Shown here piece after piece: positions 45,266 to 54,795 of a stretch of DNA of 64,000 bases; position 1 is the first letter of the stretch, and every line of letters starts with the position of its first letter. This DNA is from Embleya scabrispora DSM 41855 (lineage in GTDB: Bacteria; Actinomycetota; Actinomycetes; Streptomycetales; Streptomycetaceae). Location: the NCBI RefSeq assembly GCF_000372745.1, contig NZ_KB889686.1:143913-207912 (forward strand), read 5' to 3'. The notes under the pieces are model-generated. The model did not search any database and had not been told where the DNA came from. It saw nothing but the letters and a program-made list of their open reading frames with translations. A program made the translations under genes and the position numbers.

Positions 45266-45769
45266 ATGTCGGCGGCCGGAGATGTCGGCGGCGGTCGAGC
45301 GCCCGAGGAAAGCCCTGCGGCGGGGGCGCTTGCCGACCCGGGGAAGGAGCCCGTTTCGACGGGAGTGGGCGCCGACCGAGGCAGCGCCCGCGTCTCGGTG
45401 GCGCGGCACCTGGTGAGAGGCGTGGTGGGGTTCGGGGCGATCGCCGGCGCGTTCGCGCTCGTCCCGGTGGTCGGCCCGGTGGCCCTGTTGCTCGCGCCGG
45501 TGGGCCTGATCGCGCTGCGCGGCTGCCCGACCTGTTGGCTGATGGGGCTGATCCAGGCCGTCTCGGCGGGCCGGATGGCGCGCCGGTGCGTGGACGGCCG
45601 TTGCGAGGTGCGGTCAACCCGGCCGAGTACCGGGCGCCTTGCGAGCGCGCGGCCGGCTCCGAGTGCGCCGCGCCCGCCGGCAGCCGGCCCGAAGGTGCCG
45701 AACGCGCCGGCCACCGGCGACGAGGCCACCACGCACCCGCCGGACGGCACAGCGCGAAACGCTGCCTGA
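45158..45769 (+). CDS. Membrane protein with CPTCW motif and repeated N-terminus
   Basis: 203 residues from ATG 45158, or 179 from ATG 45230, which has a perfect AAGGAGGT at 45218-45225. The N-terminus is three copies of a 12-residue unit (MGATVDRV plus four). After an acidic linker come two or three hydrophobic segments (about 85-125) with GVVGFGAIAGAFALVPVVGP and APVGLIALRGCPTCWLMGLI. The C-P-T-C-W and later C-V-D-G-R-C pairs may bind zinc or act in redox control. The tail is Pro/Ala-rich. The gene overlaps the sigma factor by 17 bases, making a membrane anti-sigma or sensor function plausible but unproven. Confidence 0.7.
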   Translation: MGTIVDRVRGGLMGATVDRVKEVPMGATVDRVHDAPMSAAGDVGGGRAPEESPAAGALADPGKEPVSTGVGADRGSARVSVARHLVRGVVGFGAIAGAFALVPVVGPVALLLAPVGLIALRGCPTCWLMGLIQAVSAGRMARRCVDGRCEVRSTRPSTGRLASARPAPSAPRPPAAGPKVPNAPATGDEATTHPPDGTARNAA

Positions 45770-45848
45770 GTCGCCGCCCGTCGCCCGCCGTTCGCCGCCG
45801 CCCTCGGCCACCCATCGCCCGTCGAGGCCGAAGCCCCCACGCGGCGAA

Positions 45849-45885
45849 CGCACGTCCCGGCGCGGGGAAGTCGCCGGGACGTGCG
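45849..45885. terminator. Bidirectional terminator hairpin
   Basis: CGCACGTCCCGGCG (45849-45862) and CGCCGGGACGTGCG (45872-45885) are perfect 14-base inverted arms with a 9-base loop. They sit in the 308-base gap between the convergent CPTCW protein gene and phospholipase C gene, which otherwise holds nothing visible. Confidence 0.75.
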
Positions 45886-46077
45886 CGATGGGTGCGGGTG
45901 GGGACGTCGGCCCGGGCGTCGGCGTGATGGACCGGCGCGAGCGCCGCCGCACTCGACACACCCGCCGACCCGGCCGACCCGCCCGCCGAGCGCACCGCGT
46001 CGTCGGTCGGCTCGGCGGCCCCGGCCACGGACAGCGAAGATCCGCCGTCACGCGCCGGAGTCGCCGCGACCTGCCGG

Positions 46078-48198
46078 TCAGCCGCTGACGCTCTCCCGAC
46101 CGTTCTCGATGTGGCCGGCCAGGCGTCGGCTGAAGCCGTCGCTGCCCTCGATCGTCACCGTGACGTCGTACCAGCCGTCGGCCGAACTCGTCGACCAGTG
46201 CACCGTACGGTCCCGGCCCGGCTTGAGGGTGATCGTGCGCTCGCGGTCGGAGCAGCCGAGGCCGTAGGCGTTCGGGGTGAGCTTGAAGGTCACCGACTGC
46301 TCGCCGTGGTTGGTCAGTTCCAGGTCCAGCATCCGACCCGTGCCGCGGATCCGCGAGGTGACCTCGGTGCCGGCCGTCGCCGTGGTCCCGGCGAACTCGC
46401 GGCGGAAACCGTTCGGGCCGATCAGCGTCAGGTCGTAGCGGTCGCCCTTGAGCGCGATCGTGTCCGAGCGCCGCCCGCTCACGTCGTAGTGCTTGGGCTT
46501 GGGCAGCTCGCCCGAGTACGGGAACAGCTGGAGGTGCACGCTGGACTGCCCGCCGTTGGCGAGGTCGAGCGTCAGCGTGCGCTTGGCGGCGTCCAGCCGC
46601 GCGGAGGCGTCCGGCTGGTACGGCAGCGGGCGGGCCGGGCGGCGACCGCGCTCCGGCTCGGGCAGCTTCTGGTCGGCCGGTGGCGTGGGCCGCCAGCGCG
46701 AGGTGAACGCCGGGGCCGGGGCCGGGCGCGGCGGCACCTGCGGACGGCGGGTGCGATCGAAGTCGAAGACCCCGGTCAGGTCACCGGACACGGTCCGCCG
46801 CCACGCGCTGATGTCGGGCGCGCGAACTCCCGTCCAGGTCTCCAGGAACCGGGTCACCGAGGTGTGGTCGAAGACCTCCGAGGAGACGTACCCGCCCACG
46901 GTCCACGGCGACACGACCATCATCGGCACGCGGGCGCCGAATCCGATCGGCAGCCCGTTGTAGTACTCGTCATTGACCTCCTCCGGCGGGCACGGCGCCG
47001 GCACGTGGTCGAAGAAGCCGTCGTTCTCGTCGAACGTGAGCAGCACGACGGTCGAGTCCCAGATATCCCGGTTGGACGCGATCGCGTCCAGCACCTGGTA
47101 GGTGATCGTCGCGCTGGCGGCCGGCGAGGACGCGCCCGGGTGCTCGGAGTCGGCCGCCGAGGGCACCAGGTAGGACACCTCGGGCAGGGTGCCCGCCGCG
47201 ATGTCGGCACGCAGCGAGTCCGCCAGCGAGTGCGGCCGGCCGCGCCGCAGACCACGCTCGTACAGCTCCCGGTCGGCGGCCGGCAGCGCGGCGACGCCCT
47301 GCTCCAGCTTGGCCAGCAGCGCGTCCTGCTCGGCGGCCGGCAGCCCGTCGAGCTTGCCGTAGAACGAGTCCATGCTCTTGAAGTCGCCGGCCGCCGCCAG
47401 TGCCTTCCGCGCGACCTGCTTGAAGGTGACGTAGAACTCCAGGTTGTTGTCCTGGTAGTTGTCCCACTCCTGGTAGACCTTCCAGGACCGGCCCGCGCGC
47501 TGGAGCTGCTCGGCGTAGGTGGTCCACGAGTAGCCCGCGTGGGTGTCCTCGGAGTAGGCGGCGTTGTCGATCGCGCGCCGGGTGCTGCTGCCGGGCTCGT
47601 AGCCGGTGTAGCCGCTGACCAGGTAGTTGCGGTTGGGCGAGGTCGACGACGGCAGCGCGCAGTGGTACGCGTCGCAGATCGTGAACGTGTCCGCCAGCTC
47701 GTAGTGGAACGGCAGGTCGGTGCGGTCGTAGTAGGCCATCGTGGCGGGCGTCTTGGCGCCGATCCAGCCGTCGTTCCAGCCGTCGTTCCAGGCCTTGTGC
47801 CCGCCGTTCCAGCTGTGGTCGAGGTCGCCGATGTACTGGAGGTCCTTGGACGCCTCCTGGGCCGCCTTGCGCACCGAGAACGGCAGCACGCGACCGGCGG
47901 GGCCGCCCGGCTGCTCGAACACGACGTGCCCGTCCCGCAGTCGGATCGCGTTGCGGTCGCCGAAGCCTCGGACGCCGCGCAGCGTGCCGTAGTAGTGGTC
48001 GAACGACCGGTTCTCCTGGACGAGCACGACCACGTGCTTGATCGCCTTCAACCCGCCGCGCCGGGGCGGGGAGGCGAGTGCCTGCTGGACGGACGGCGGC
48101 AGGAGCGAGCCGGCGACGGCAAGTCCCGCGCCGCCCGCGCCGAGCTGGAACAGGCGGCGGCGGGATACGCCGGAGGGAGGCTGGGGGGAGGCCGACAC
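46078..48198 (-). CDS. Tat-exported phospholipase C (phosphocholine-specific type)
   Basis: 706 residues from GTG 48198 with GAAAGGG 7-13 bases upstream; the frame is open far upstream without coding signals. A Tat signal (SRRRLFQLGAGGAGLAVAGS, about 11-30) is followed by the phosphoesterase catalytic start VQENRSFDHYYGTLRG. Later come STSPNRNYLVSG, LTFDENDGFFDHVPAP and VMVVSPWTVGGYV-like text (MMVVSPWTVGGYVSSEVFDH). C-terminal residues 540-706 contain two beta-rich DUF756 repeats. This is the acid-phosphatase-fold PLC family that cleaves phosphatidylcholine or sphingomyelin outside the cell. Often phosphate-regulated; no PHO box was identified. Confidence 0.93.
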   Translation of the reverse strand: MSASPQPPSGVSRRRLFQLGAGGAGLAVAGSLLPPSVQQALASPPRRGGLKAIKHVVVLVQENRSFDHYYGTLRGVRGFGDRNAIRLRDGHVVFEQPGGPAGRVLPFSVRKAAQEASKDLQYIGDLDHSWNGGHKAWNDGWNDGWIGAKTPATMAYYDRTDLPFHYELADTFTICDAYHCALPSSTSPNRNYLVSGYTGYEPGSSTRRAIDNAAYSEDTHAGYSWTTYAEQLQRAGRSWKVYQEWDNYQDNNLEFYVTFKQVARKALAAAGDFKSMDSFYGKLDGLPAAEQDALLAKLEQGVAALPAADRELYERGLRRGRPHSLADSLRADIAAGTLPEVSYLVPSAADSEHPGASSPAASATITYQVLDAIASNRDIWDSTVVLLTFDENDGFFDHVPAPCPPEEVNDEYYNGLPIGFGARVPMMVVSPWTVGGYVSSEVFDHTSVTRFLETWTGVRAPDISAWRRTVSGDLTGVFDFDRTRRPQVPPRPAPAPAFTSRWRPTPPADQKLPEPERGRRPARPLPYQPDASARLDAAKRTLTLDLANGGQSSVHLQLFPYSGELPKPKHYDVSGRRSDTIALKGDRYDLTLIGPNGFRREFAGTTATAGTEVTSRIRGTGRMLDLELTNHGEQSVTFKLTPNAYGLGCSDRERTITLKPGRDRTVHWSTSSADGWYDVTVTIEGSDGFSRRLAGHIENGRESVSG

Positions 48199-48634
48199 GA
48201 AGAGCCCTTTCGGATGCGGGGAGCAATGCCCGTGCGAGGGGTTCGCACGGATGCGGTGATTCGGGAGTGCCGAGCCGTTCGCACGTACGGGGGATGGTTC
48301 GGACGTGCGGAACTGTTCGGACGAACGCAGTTCATCGGTCCGCCGTCGACCGGGGAGCGGATCGCGGGTGACGGACAGGCAAACTTCCGCCGGCGTACGG
48401 GGCTGTCGGCGTACGGGGGTGTCGGTGTGTGCGGCTGTCGGCGTGCGAGGTTGTGGGCGACGGTCGACGGCCGGCACGCCGCCTACCCGCACTGACGCGA
48501 TACCGATGTTCGCCGGCCGGACGTACTCGCCGGACAATGCCGAGAACGCGCTCGTGTCCGCAGCGAGAGGGGCATCCACCGGGACGGCGGACCGGTCCTC
48601 GCGGCGTGATCAAGAACTCCTGCAGCCCGCCTGG
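48199..48634. other. Gene-free stretch upstream of phospholipase C
   Basis: 436 bases between the methyltransferase stop and phospholipase C start, both on the minus strand. It contains Gly/Arg-type shadow frames only. Loosely repeated GTACGGGG/GGTGTCGG words at about 48396-48440 are seen on the plus strand. The phospholipase promoter is expected near 48230-48350. Confidence 0.4.
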
Positions 48635-49207
48635 CTAGTGACGGCGGGCAGCGACAACCGTGGAACCGAGAGGTGTTGTGAGTACTTCGGTGGCGTTCAG
48701 GGCCGGATGGGTGAGGTAGAACAGGCGGAGTTCATCCACTTCGCCGCCGAAACGAGGCGGCCAACGAGGCGAGGGGGTGAAGTCGTCCAGGATGAGAAGG
48801 CCCCCGGGAGCAAGCAACTCGACGACCCCCTCGGGGTCGTCACGCTTGCCTCCGCCGTCGCAGAAGAAGACGTCGAAGGGGGCGTGCTGCTCGAGCAGCC
48901 GCCAGTCCCCGGTGAGAACATTGACACGGTCGTCGTCCGCGAAGACACCGGCCGCTCGACGGGCCAACTCCTCGTCACGCTCCACCGTGATCAGGCGGGC
49001 ACCGGCGCCGAGGCCACTGTGCAGCCAGGCGGTGCCCACTCCCGAGCCGGTGCCGCTCTCCGCGATGACTCCGTGAGGCTTCGCGGCAGCGGCCACGCCG
49101 AGCAGCCTGCCCACCTCCGGGACGCAACTCTGCTCGAATCCCGCCTCGACAGCGACACGCTCCGCAGCCGTCACGCGGGGCGGAACCGCACGTTCTGTCG
49201 GGATCAC
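48635..49207 (-). CDS. SAM-dependent methyltransferase (O-methyltransferase-like)
   Basis: 190 residues from GTG 49207, with GAAGGGGGA immediately upstream. Rossmann-like methyltransferase order: VIAESGTGSGVGTAWLHSGL (SAM loop, about 46-65), ARLITVERDEELARRAAGVF (acidic strand-2 end), VLTGDWRLL, FDVFFCDGGGKRDDPEGVVE (motif IV) and LLAPGGLLILDDF (motif V). The order and size resemble the catechol-type O-methyltransferase family. The substrate is unknown and the gene stands alone. Confidence 0.85.
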   Translation of the reverse strand: MIPTERAVPPRVTAAERVAVEAGFEQSCVPEVGRLLGVAAAAKPHGVIAESGTGSGVGTAWLHSGLGAGARLITVERDEELARRAAGVFADDDRVNVLTGDWRLLEQHAPFDVFFCDGGGKRDDPEGVVELLAPGGLLILDDFTPSPRWPPRFGGEVDELRLFYLTHPALNATEVLTTPLGSTVVAARRH

Positions 49208-49286
49208 GAATCCCCCTTCACCGTGAACACGACGTCATCCGCCCCCGGTGGCGTCCGCACGGAGTTTCGCCTGCCCGGTCACAGCA

Positions 49287-50798
49287 TCAGGCCCGCGCCG
49301 TGTCCGGAACGGTGCCGGCCTCCGCTGCGGCTGCCGCGGCCTTGGCCGCCGCCTGGAGGGTCTGCACCGGTGTGTTCGTGCGCAGTGCTTCCACGTAGAT
49401 CAGGTGCTCCGGTGCGATCCGCCCGCGCAACTCGCCGTGCTCGACCCGAGCCTCGGTCAGCCAGCCCTCCGCGACCAGGGTCTCGGCGTCGGCCGTGACC
49501 TGTTCGGCGGTGGTCGCGGTGAGGCCGGTGAGGAACGCGACCTCCACGCGGGCGGCGCCGTTCGCGTCCGAGTGGGCGGTGATGCCGAGGGCGGCCAGCC
49601 GTACGTGTGCGGGCTGCTTGCGCAACTTCTTGTGCGAGATCAGTCGGGCGACCCAACCCGAGGAGCGGGTCCTGGGCAACTTGCCCAACGAGAAGCCCTC
49701 GGCGCCCGGGACGCCGCACCCGACCGGGTCCTCCTCGGTCGCCAACAAGTCCTCGACGTCTACGGTGAGCCACCCGGACGCGGTCAGTTCACCGACCGCG
49801 AGCTCGGCTTCCTTGCCGCACACGCCGCGCAGATCCGGCCCGGTCAGGTTGGCCACACCCGAGCCGACCCCGCGCAACAGGCAGACCAGCGCGAGCAGTC
49901 GGGAGACGGGCGCGGTGCCGGGTGCGGTCCGCCCGATGTAGGTCAGCGCGCCGCGCACCGGCTCGCCGAGGCCGCTCACCGCCCAGTGCCCGCCCGGTTC
50001 CGCGCCGGGACGGGCGCTTTCCCACGGGATGCCGCGCTGCTGGGCCAACTGCTGGAGGGTGGTCTCGTACGCCCGGCGGGCCCGGTCGGCCTCGGCCCGG
50101 ACCAGGCCCGTGCCGAGCGGATACGGTGCGTCGGCCCACAGGGTGAGCGCGGCGGCCTTGCGCTTGGTCAACTCCGCGACGACGGTCAGGTCGGCGGCGC
50201 CGCCGGCTTGGTGCGCGCGGAACCCCTCGACGATCGCGGTGAGTTCGGCCAGCAGCGGTTCCGGCAGGCCGGGCGGCACGGTGAGCACGCCGAAGCGCTT
50301 GAGGCCGGTCTGCTCGCCGTCCCTGGGCCCCTTGGGCTCGCGCGGGCGACGGGCCTCCTTCGACAACCGCGGCTCCGGCGCCGTGCGCGCGCTCCGGGTC
50401 GGCGGCGCGGCCGCGGGCGCGGTCGGCTCACGCAACTCGGGCAGCAGCGGCGACGAGGGGCGAGGCAGCACCGGGGACGGGGGTGTGGGCCCGGGTGCGG
50501 GCTCCGCCGTGCCCCGGCCGGCCACGGACACCTCGATGGGCCCGTCCAGGCCGACCGCGGTGAGCGGTGGGGACAGGGCCAACAGGCCGCTGTCGACCAG
50601 GTCGCCGGCGATGCTCATCGCGCTGCGCGAGCCGATGGTGCGCCCGTTGGGTCCGGCGAGTCCGGCGACCTCGCGGATGGTGATGCGCTCCCCCGCCGCA
50701 GCCGCCGCGGCGAACAGCGCGAACACCCGCAACTCCACCGGGGCCATGCGGTTCACATCCATCGAGCCGACCCTGGCGGCACGCGTCTTCAGAGGCAT
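49287..50798 (-). CDS. Hypothetical protein with N-terminal winged-helix-like domain
   Basis: 503 residues from ATG 50798. Unrecognised family. The first 80 residues have VFALFAAAAAAGERITIREV, then NGRTIGSRSAMSIAGDLVDS, resembling a winged helix. After a Pro-rich linker (about 100-170) the rest is built of repeated helical/HTH-like blocks: TLQQLAQQRGIPWESAR, GVCGKEAELAVGELTASGWL, TTAEQVTADAETLVAEGWLT. The recurring 'AEL.ASGWL/AEGWL' ends are typical of winged helices, so it may hold several. Alanine-rich C-terminus. Similar in style to the Rep-like protein at 9224, so it may be replicon-borne; no function can be stated. Confidence 0.6.
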   Translation of the reverse strand: MPLKTRAARVGSMDVNRMAPVELRVFALFAAAAAAGERITIREVAGLAGPNGRTIGSRSAMSIAGDLVDSGLLALSPPLTAVGLDGPIEVSVAGRGTAEPAPGPTPPSPVLPRPSSPLLPELREPTAPAAAPPTRSARTAPEPRLSKEARRPREPKGPRDGEQTGLKRFGVLTVPPGLPEPLLAELTAIVEGFRAHQAGGAADLTVVAELTKRKAAALTLWADAPYPLGTGLVRAEADRARRAYETTLQQLAQQRGIPWESARPGAEPGGHWAVSGLGEPVRGALTYIGRTAPGTAPVSRLLALVCLLRGVGSGVANLTGPDLRGVCGKEAELAVGELTASGWLTVDVEDLLATEEDPVGCGVPGAEGFSLGKLPRTRSSGWVARLISHKKLRKQPAHVRLAALGITAHSDANGAARVEVAFLTGLTATTAEQVTADAETLVAEGWLTEARVEHGELRGRIAPEHLIYVEALRTNTPVQTLQAAAKAAAAAAEAGTVPDTARA

Positions 50799-51047
50799 GC
50801 CCACCTGTCTACCGCACCGGGCCCGGCCCCGAAGCCTCATTCGACCCCAACACCCGAAAGGACTAACCGAACAAGCCACGAACGCCCCCGGAAACAGAGC
50901 CGATCCCGTCGACCCCGGCGCCCGTCGTACCGCCCCGCCCAGTGTGCGCCCTCACCTGTCCGGCCACCCGCCGACCCGCCCCCGCGCCCGGCCCGACCCC
51001 CGCCCCGAGCCGCCGACTTGCGCACGCGGGCCCCACCCGTCACCCGC

Positions 51048-51725
51048 TCACCCGTCGACCCGCGAGCCGCCCTCGGCCCCGGGCTCGTCTTCCGGCCCGG
51101 TCTCGATCCCAGGCCCGGCCCCGGCCCCGCTCCCCGTCCCGCGCTCCGGCTCCGCTCCGGCCCGGGCCCTGCGCGCCGCCACCGCATCCGTGTACGTCTC
51201 GTTCGTCAGCGCCGCACGCGACACCCCGAGGTCGGCAAGCACCGTCCGCACCACCTCCAGCGCCGCGGCCACCTGAGCGTCGTCCGCCTCCGGAGTCTCC
51301 ACCTCGACGAATGTCTCGCCGAGTTCCGGTACTTCCACAAGCGACGCGAGCAGACGCCGACCACCCCGCTCGAACGCGTAGTTCCGACACCGCTTCTCGA
51401 ACCGGATCACCGGTACGTACCCGAGTCCCCGCAACACCGCATCCGCACCCGCGGCATCCTCGACGCGCGTCTCGTGCTCGGGCTTCGACCCCGACACCAC
51501 CTCGACCCGCGCGCCCTTGTACGTCAGCACGGACACCGGCGCATCCGCCCCACGCCGCACCGTCCTGATCCGCAACTCCCGATCCCCACGCGCCAACGCC
51601 CGATCCGCGTCGTCGTAATAGGTGTCCACATACACCTCGTCCCGCCCACCGCCACCGAGCCGCTCCAACGCATCGAGCAGGCGCACGACATCACCCACCC
51701 GAGCCTTCAACTCCACCTCGATCAC
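51048..51725 (-). CDS. CYTH domain protein (class IV adenylate cyclase/triphosphatase fold)
   Basis: 225 residues from GTG 51725 with GGAGGG upstream. It starts with the defining ExExK motif (IEVELKARV), then YVDTYYDDADRALARGDREL, LRIRTVRR, LTYKGARV, RFEKRCRNYAF, LASLVEVPELGETFVEVET, giving the eight-stranded triphosphate tunnel. The C-terminal 45 residues are Gly/Ala/Glu/Pro-rich and disordered. Members hydrolyse inorganic or thiamine triphosphate, or make cAMP; which one cannot be read from sequence. Confidence 0.9.
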   Translation of the reverse strand: MIEVELKARVGDVVRLLDALERLGGGGRDEVYVDTYYDDADRALARGDRELRIRTVRRGADAPVSVLTYKGARVEVVSGSKPEHETRVEDAAGADAVLRGLGYVPVIRFEKRCRNYAFERGGRRLLASLVEVPELGETFVEVETPEADDAQVAAALEVVRTVLADLGVSRAALTNETYTDAVAARRARAGAEPERGTGSGAGAGPGIETGPEDEPGAEGGSRVDG

Positions 51726-52476
51726 AACCCACCCTCCGCCCACATCCACCGAACCGCCCACCGATTCGAATCCGCCCCACCCCCGAAACCGACGACTTCA
51801 GCGGATCCGGGCCGCCGTCAAGCGCCGCGATCACACACCCGGCGCGAGCGTGAGTCCGGACGTTCCGTCGCTCCGAGCCCGGGTGGACGCGGCGTGGACG
51901 TTGTGGCACAGCGCCCGCTTCAACCGTACGCGGATCGGCGCGCCTCTCAGCTCTCCCCCGGACGCCACGCTTCGAGTGCCATCTCGCCGCCGATCGCGGC
52001 CGCCGGTTCGATGGTCGGCCGGCCGATCGGTTGCGTCGGCGCAGGCAACCGGTCGAGGACCACCTCTCCCAGCGTCACGATCCGGCGCGCCTGCTCGACC
52101 GTCTTCGGCGGCAGCAGCCGAGCCGATCGCCGCACCACACCGCGCGCAGTTCCGGGGCCAGTGTCGGCGCGTTGCCCACCGCGTCGGCGGCGAGCGGTAT
52201 CAGCGTGTCGCGTCGCTCACTTGCCCGGTGTATCGCCGGTCCCGCCGCAGGGCGGCAGTAGTGGCCGTGGACGGCGGCGTGGTGTTCGAAGTGCGGCGGG
52301 AGCCAGGTGCCGGCGAGCAGCGGAGGGTGTGCCGGAAAGGAGTCGAGCGCGGTCGCGGCGGCACCTGCCGCGGGACCCCTGCGTCTCGCTTCCGTTTATC
52401 AGCGCGCCCCCGAACCACCCGATGTGCGGCGGAGTTTCCCGTCGGTCGACCGTTCCTCGCGAGCACAGCGCGACGC
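51726..52476. other. Gap with a possible gene remnant on the minus strand
   Basis: About 750 bases. On the minus strand 52138-51947 encodes a protein-like stretch (EVVLDRLPAPTQPIGRPTIE, then MALEAWRPGES before a stop). Just upstream, in another frame, the text IPLAADAVGNAPTLAPELRA looks coding too, suggesting a gene broken by a frameshift near 52125. I do not recognise the family. The remaining sequence has no supportable gene. Confidence 0.3.
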
Positions 52477-54174
52477 TCAGCGCGATCCCGGGGGATCGAT
52501 GGTGGTCCGCGTGACCGGGCCGGGCGCGGGCGGCTCCGTGGTCGCGGTCGGGTCGGCCGGTTGCGCCGCCTCTTGTACCGCGATCTCCTCGACCGGGCCC
52601 GACCCGGCCCCGTCCACCGTCGTGATCCGCTCGACCAGCCGCCGGCGCAGCACCTGTCCGGTCGCGGGCGTGCGGGGCAGTTCGGTGGCGAGCACCACCC
52701 GGCGCGGGTGCTTGTGCGCGGCGAGGCGACCCGCGCAGGCGGCGCGCAATGCGGCGAGGTCGGGCGGGTTCGCGGGATCGGTCGGCACCACCACCGCGCA
52801 GATCAGCTCGCCCCAGGTCGGGTCCGGCAGGCCGACCACGGCCGTCTCGCGGACCCCCTCGGCCCGCGCCAGCACCGCCTCGACCTCACTCGGCGTGACC
52901 GCTTCACCCCCGGTACGGATCAGCTCGCCGACCCGGCCGACGATGCTCAGGTAGCCGTCGGCGTCCATCGTCGCGAGGTCGCCCGTGTGATAGCGGCCGT
53001 TCCGCAACACCGCGCGCGTGGCCGGCTCGTCGTCGAAGTAGCCGTCGAACAGCAGCGGTCCGCGCACGCACACTTCACCGTTCGGGCCGAGTTCGACGTC
53101 CTGGTACGGGCTGGGCAGACCGCAACTGCCCGGCTTGCGGGCCACATCCACTCCGTCGAGCGCGGCCACGTTGCCCGCCTCGGTCGAGCCGTAGAAGACC
53201 CGGAGCACCGCGTTCGGAGCGGCCTCGGCGATGGCCGCGAGCAACTGGGGCGGGGTTCGGGACGTCCCCGTGTCGGCGAATCGCAACGTCTCCAGGGTGC
53301 CGCCGCCGAGTCCCGGCCGCCTCTTCTCCGCCGCGAGCGTGTCCAGGACCCGTTGCCACACCGCCGGCACGCAGTTGAGCCGAGCCGCGCGGTGCCGGCG
53401 CACGGCCGAGACGATCTCCGCGCCGTCGGCCCTGGCGACCAGGACCACCGTGTCGCGCGCCTGCCACTGTTGCAGCGCGATCGTCCAGGCGCCCATGTGG
53501 AACAGCGGGTACGGGCACACCATCGCGCCGCGCGGTTCGAGCTGCGAACCGGGGTGGGTACGCAGCACGTTGGTGCGGTGGGACAGGATCACGCCCTTGG
53601 GCCGACCGGTGCTGCCGGAGGTGAAGAACAGTACGTGCGGGTCGGCTTCGTCCGGGCCCTCGGCGACGCCCGGCGTCGACGCGGCCGCCGGCTGCCGGGC
53701 GGCCCGAGCGGCCCGCGGCGTCGGCGCGCCCTGCGGCATCGGTACGTCCCGTGGAGTCGGCGCGACATCCGGATCCGCCGCGCCGCCGAGCTCCATCACC
53801 GGTACGCCGATCGCTGCCCCCACCGCCCCGCCCGGCACGGTGTCGTCGGCGATCAGCAGCGCGGGCCGGGCCACGCGGGCCGTCGCGGTCGCCTCGGCGG
53901 CCGACAGGGTCGGGCCGAGTGGGACGTAGACCGCGCCGATCCGGGCCAGCGCCACGAACACGGCCAACACGTCGAGCGTGGTCCGATTCCAACACACGAC
54001 CCGGTCGCCGTGCCGGATGCCGATCGCGCGCAGCGCGCGTACGGTCCGGTTCGCCGCCGCGTCCAGTTCGCCGAAGGTGAGCGCGTCCTCTCCCAGGACC
54101 GCCGCCGGCCGGTCCGGTACGGCCCGGGCCGCACCCGTGAACACGGCACCGATGACCAGACCGTCGTGTCCCAT
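52477..54174 (-). CDS. AMP-dependent acyl-CoA synthetase/ligase
   Basis: 565 residues from ATG 54174 (GAAGGG upstream). ANL-superfamily motifs: P-loop FFTSGSTGRPKGVILSHR (about 175-192), YGSTEAGNV (A5), NGRYHTGDLATMDADGYLSI (A7), GRVGELIRTGG (A8) and a final LPRTPATGQVLRR, where the catalytic Lys (normally P-x-x-x-x-x-G-K) appears as G-Q. That substitution could weaken adenylation. An Ala/Pro-rich insertion precedes the P-loop. It is the last gene of the 2-oxoacid ferredoxin oxidoreductase operon and could activate the same acid to an acyl-CoA. Confidence 0.85.
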   Translation of the reverse strand: MGHDGLVIGAVFTGAARAVPDRPAAVLGEDALTFGELDAAANRTVRALRAIGIRHGDRVVCWNRTTLDVLAVFVALARIGAVYVPLGPTLSAAEATATARVARPALLIADDTVPGGAVGAAIGVPVMELGGAADPDVAPTPRDVPMPQGAPTPRAARAARQPAAASTPGVAEGPDEADPHVLFFTSGSTGRPKGVILSHRTNVLRTHPGSQLEPRGAMVCPYPLFHMGAWTIALQQWQARDTVVLVARADGAEIVSAVRRHRAARLNCVPAVWQRVLDTLAAEKRRPGLGGGTLETLRFADTGTSRTPPQLLAAIAEAAPNAVLRVFYGSTEAGNVAALDGVDVARKPGSCGLPSPYQDVELGPNGEVCVRGPLLFDGYFDDEPATRAVLRNGRYHTGDLATMDADGYLSIVGRVGELIRTGGEAVTPSEVEAVLARAEGVRETAVVGLPDPTWGELICAVVVPTDPANPPDLAALRAACAGRLAAHKHPRRVVLATELPRTPATGQVLRRRLVERITTVDGAGSGPVEEIAVQEAAQPADPTATTEPPAPGPVTRTTIDPPGSR

Positions 54175-54296
54175 CGATTCACCCTTCGTCGGCGGTCCGA
54201 GCCTGCGTGCCAAGCCGGTTCCGTGAGCGTTCGGCCCTTCACTCGGCCGGTCGGCTCGGCGCTCTCCGCCGGCACCGCGCCCGGCCGGTCGCCGGC

Positions 54297-54653
54297 TCAG
54301 CGGTCCTTCAGCTCGACGATGATCTCGTGATACCGCTGCTCACCGACATTGACCGCCGTCTCCACGCCGCCGCGCCGCATCGGGACCACCACGCCGGGCA
54401 CCACGTCCGCGGCGAAGTACTCGCGGTACTCGCCCCGGCTGTCCGGCTCCGGCTCGACCGCGATCCGGTCGCCCGCGATCTGGATCAGGTAGTAGTCCAG
54501 CTCGTGCCGATGCGCGTCGCTGCGCGCGCCCGGGGCAAGCTCCAACTCCCAGATCCGGACCTTGTCGTCCTCGAACAACACTCGGGTACCGATCCCGCCC
54601 AGGGTGCGCTCGGCGGCCGACTCGGCCGCGGCGGCCGTGATTTCGTCGCTCAT
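54297..54653 (-). CDS. Cupin-domain protein
   Basis: 118 residues. A small beta-barrel pattern: TRVLFEDDKVRIWELELAPG, then HRHELDYYLIQIAGDRIAVE (H-x-H of cupin motif 1) and a second half VVPGVVVPMRRGGVETAVNV, ending HEIIVELKDR. Two His and an Asp/Glu could bind a metal. Cupins of this size are dioxygenases, isomerases or binding proteins. Its place between a 2-hydroxyacid dehydrogenase and an acyl-CoA ligase suggests a role in the same pathway. Confidence 0.82.
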   Translation of the reverse strand: MSDEITAAAAESAAERTLGGIGTRVLFEDDKVRIWELELAPGARSDAHRHELDYYLIQIAGDRIAVEPEPDSRGEYREYFAADVVPGVVVPMRRGGVETAVNVGEQRYHEIIVELKDR

Positions 54654-54795
54654 CTGATCCGTCCTTCGGTGAGTGCGTGCCTGTGTGAGTTCGTGAGTGA
54701 GTGTGAATGAATGACAGATCGAGTGGGCGCGTACGTGGACCGGTTGCCCGCGCCCGTCGTCGCGTCGCCGGTTCGTGGCTCGGGTGTGCCGGCCG

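Noticed and set aside
46111..48495. Plus-strand open frame of 794 codons opposite phospholipase C
   Set aside because: The minus-strand frame has a Tat signal and catalytic motifs; the plus-strand product is Val/Gly/Arg repeats without any domain.
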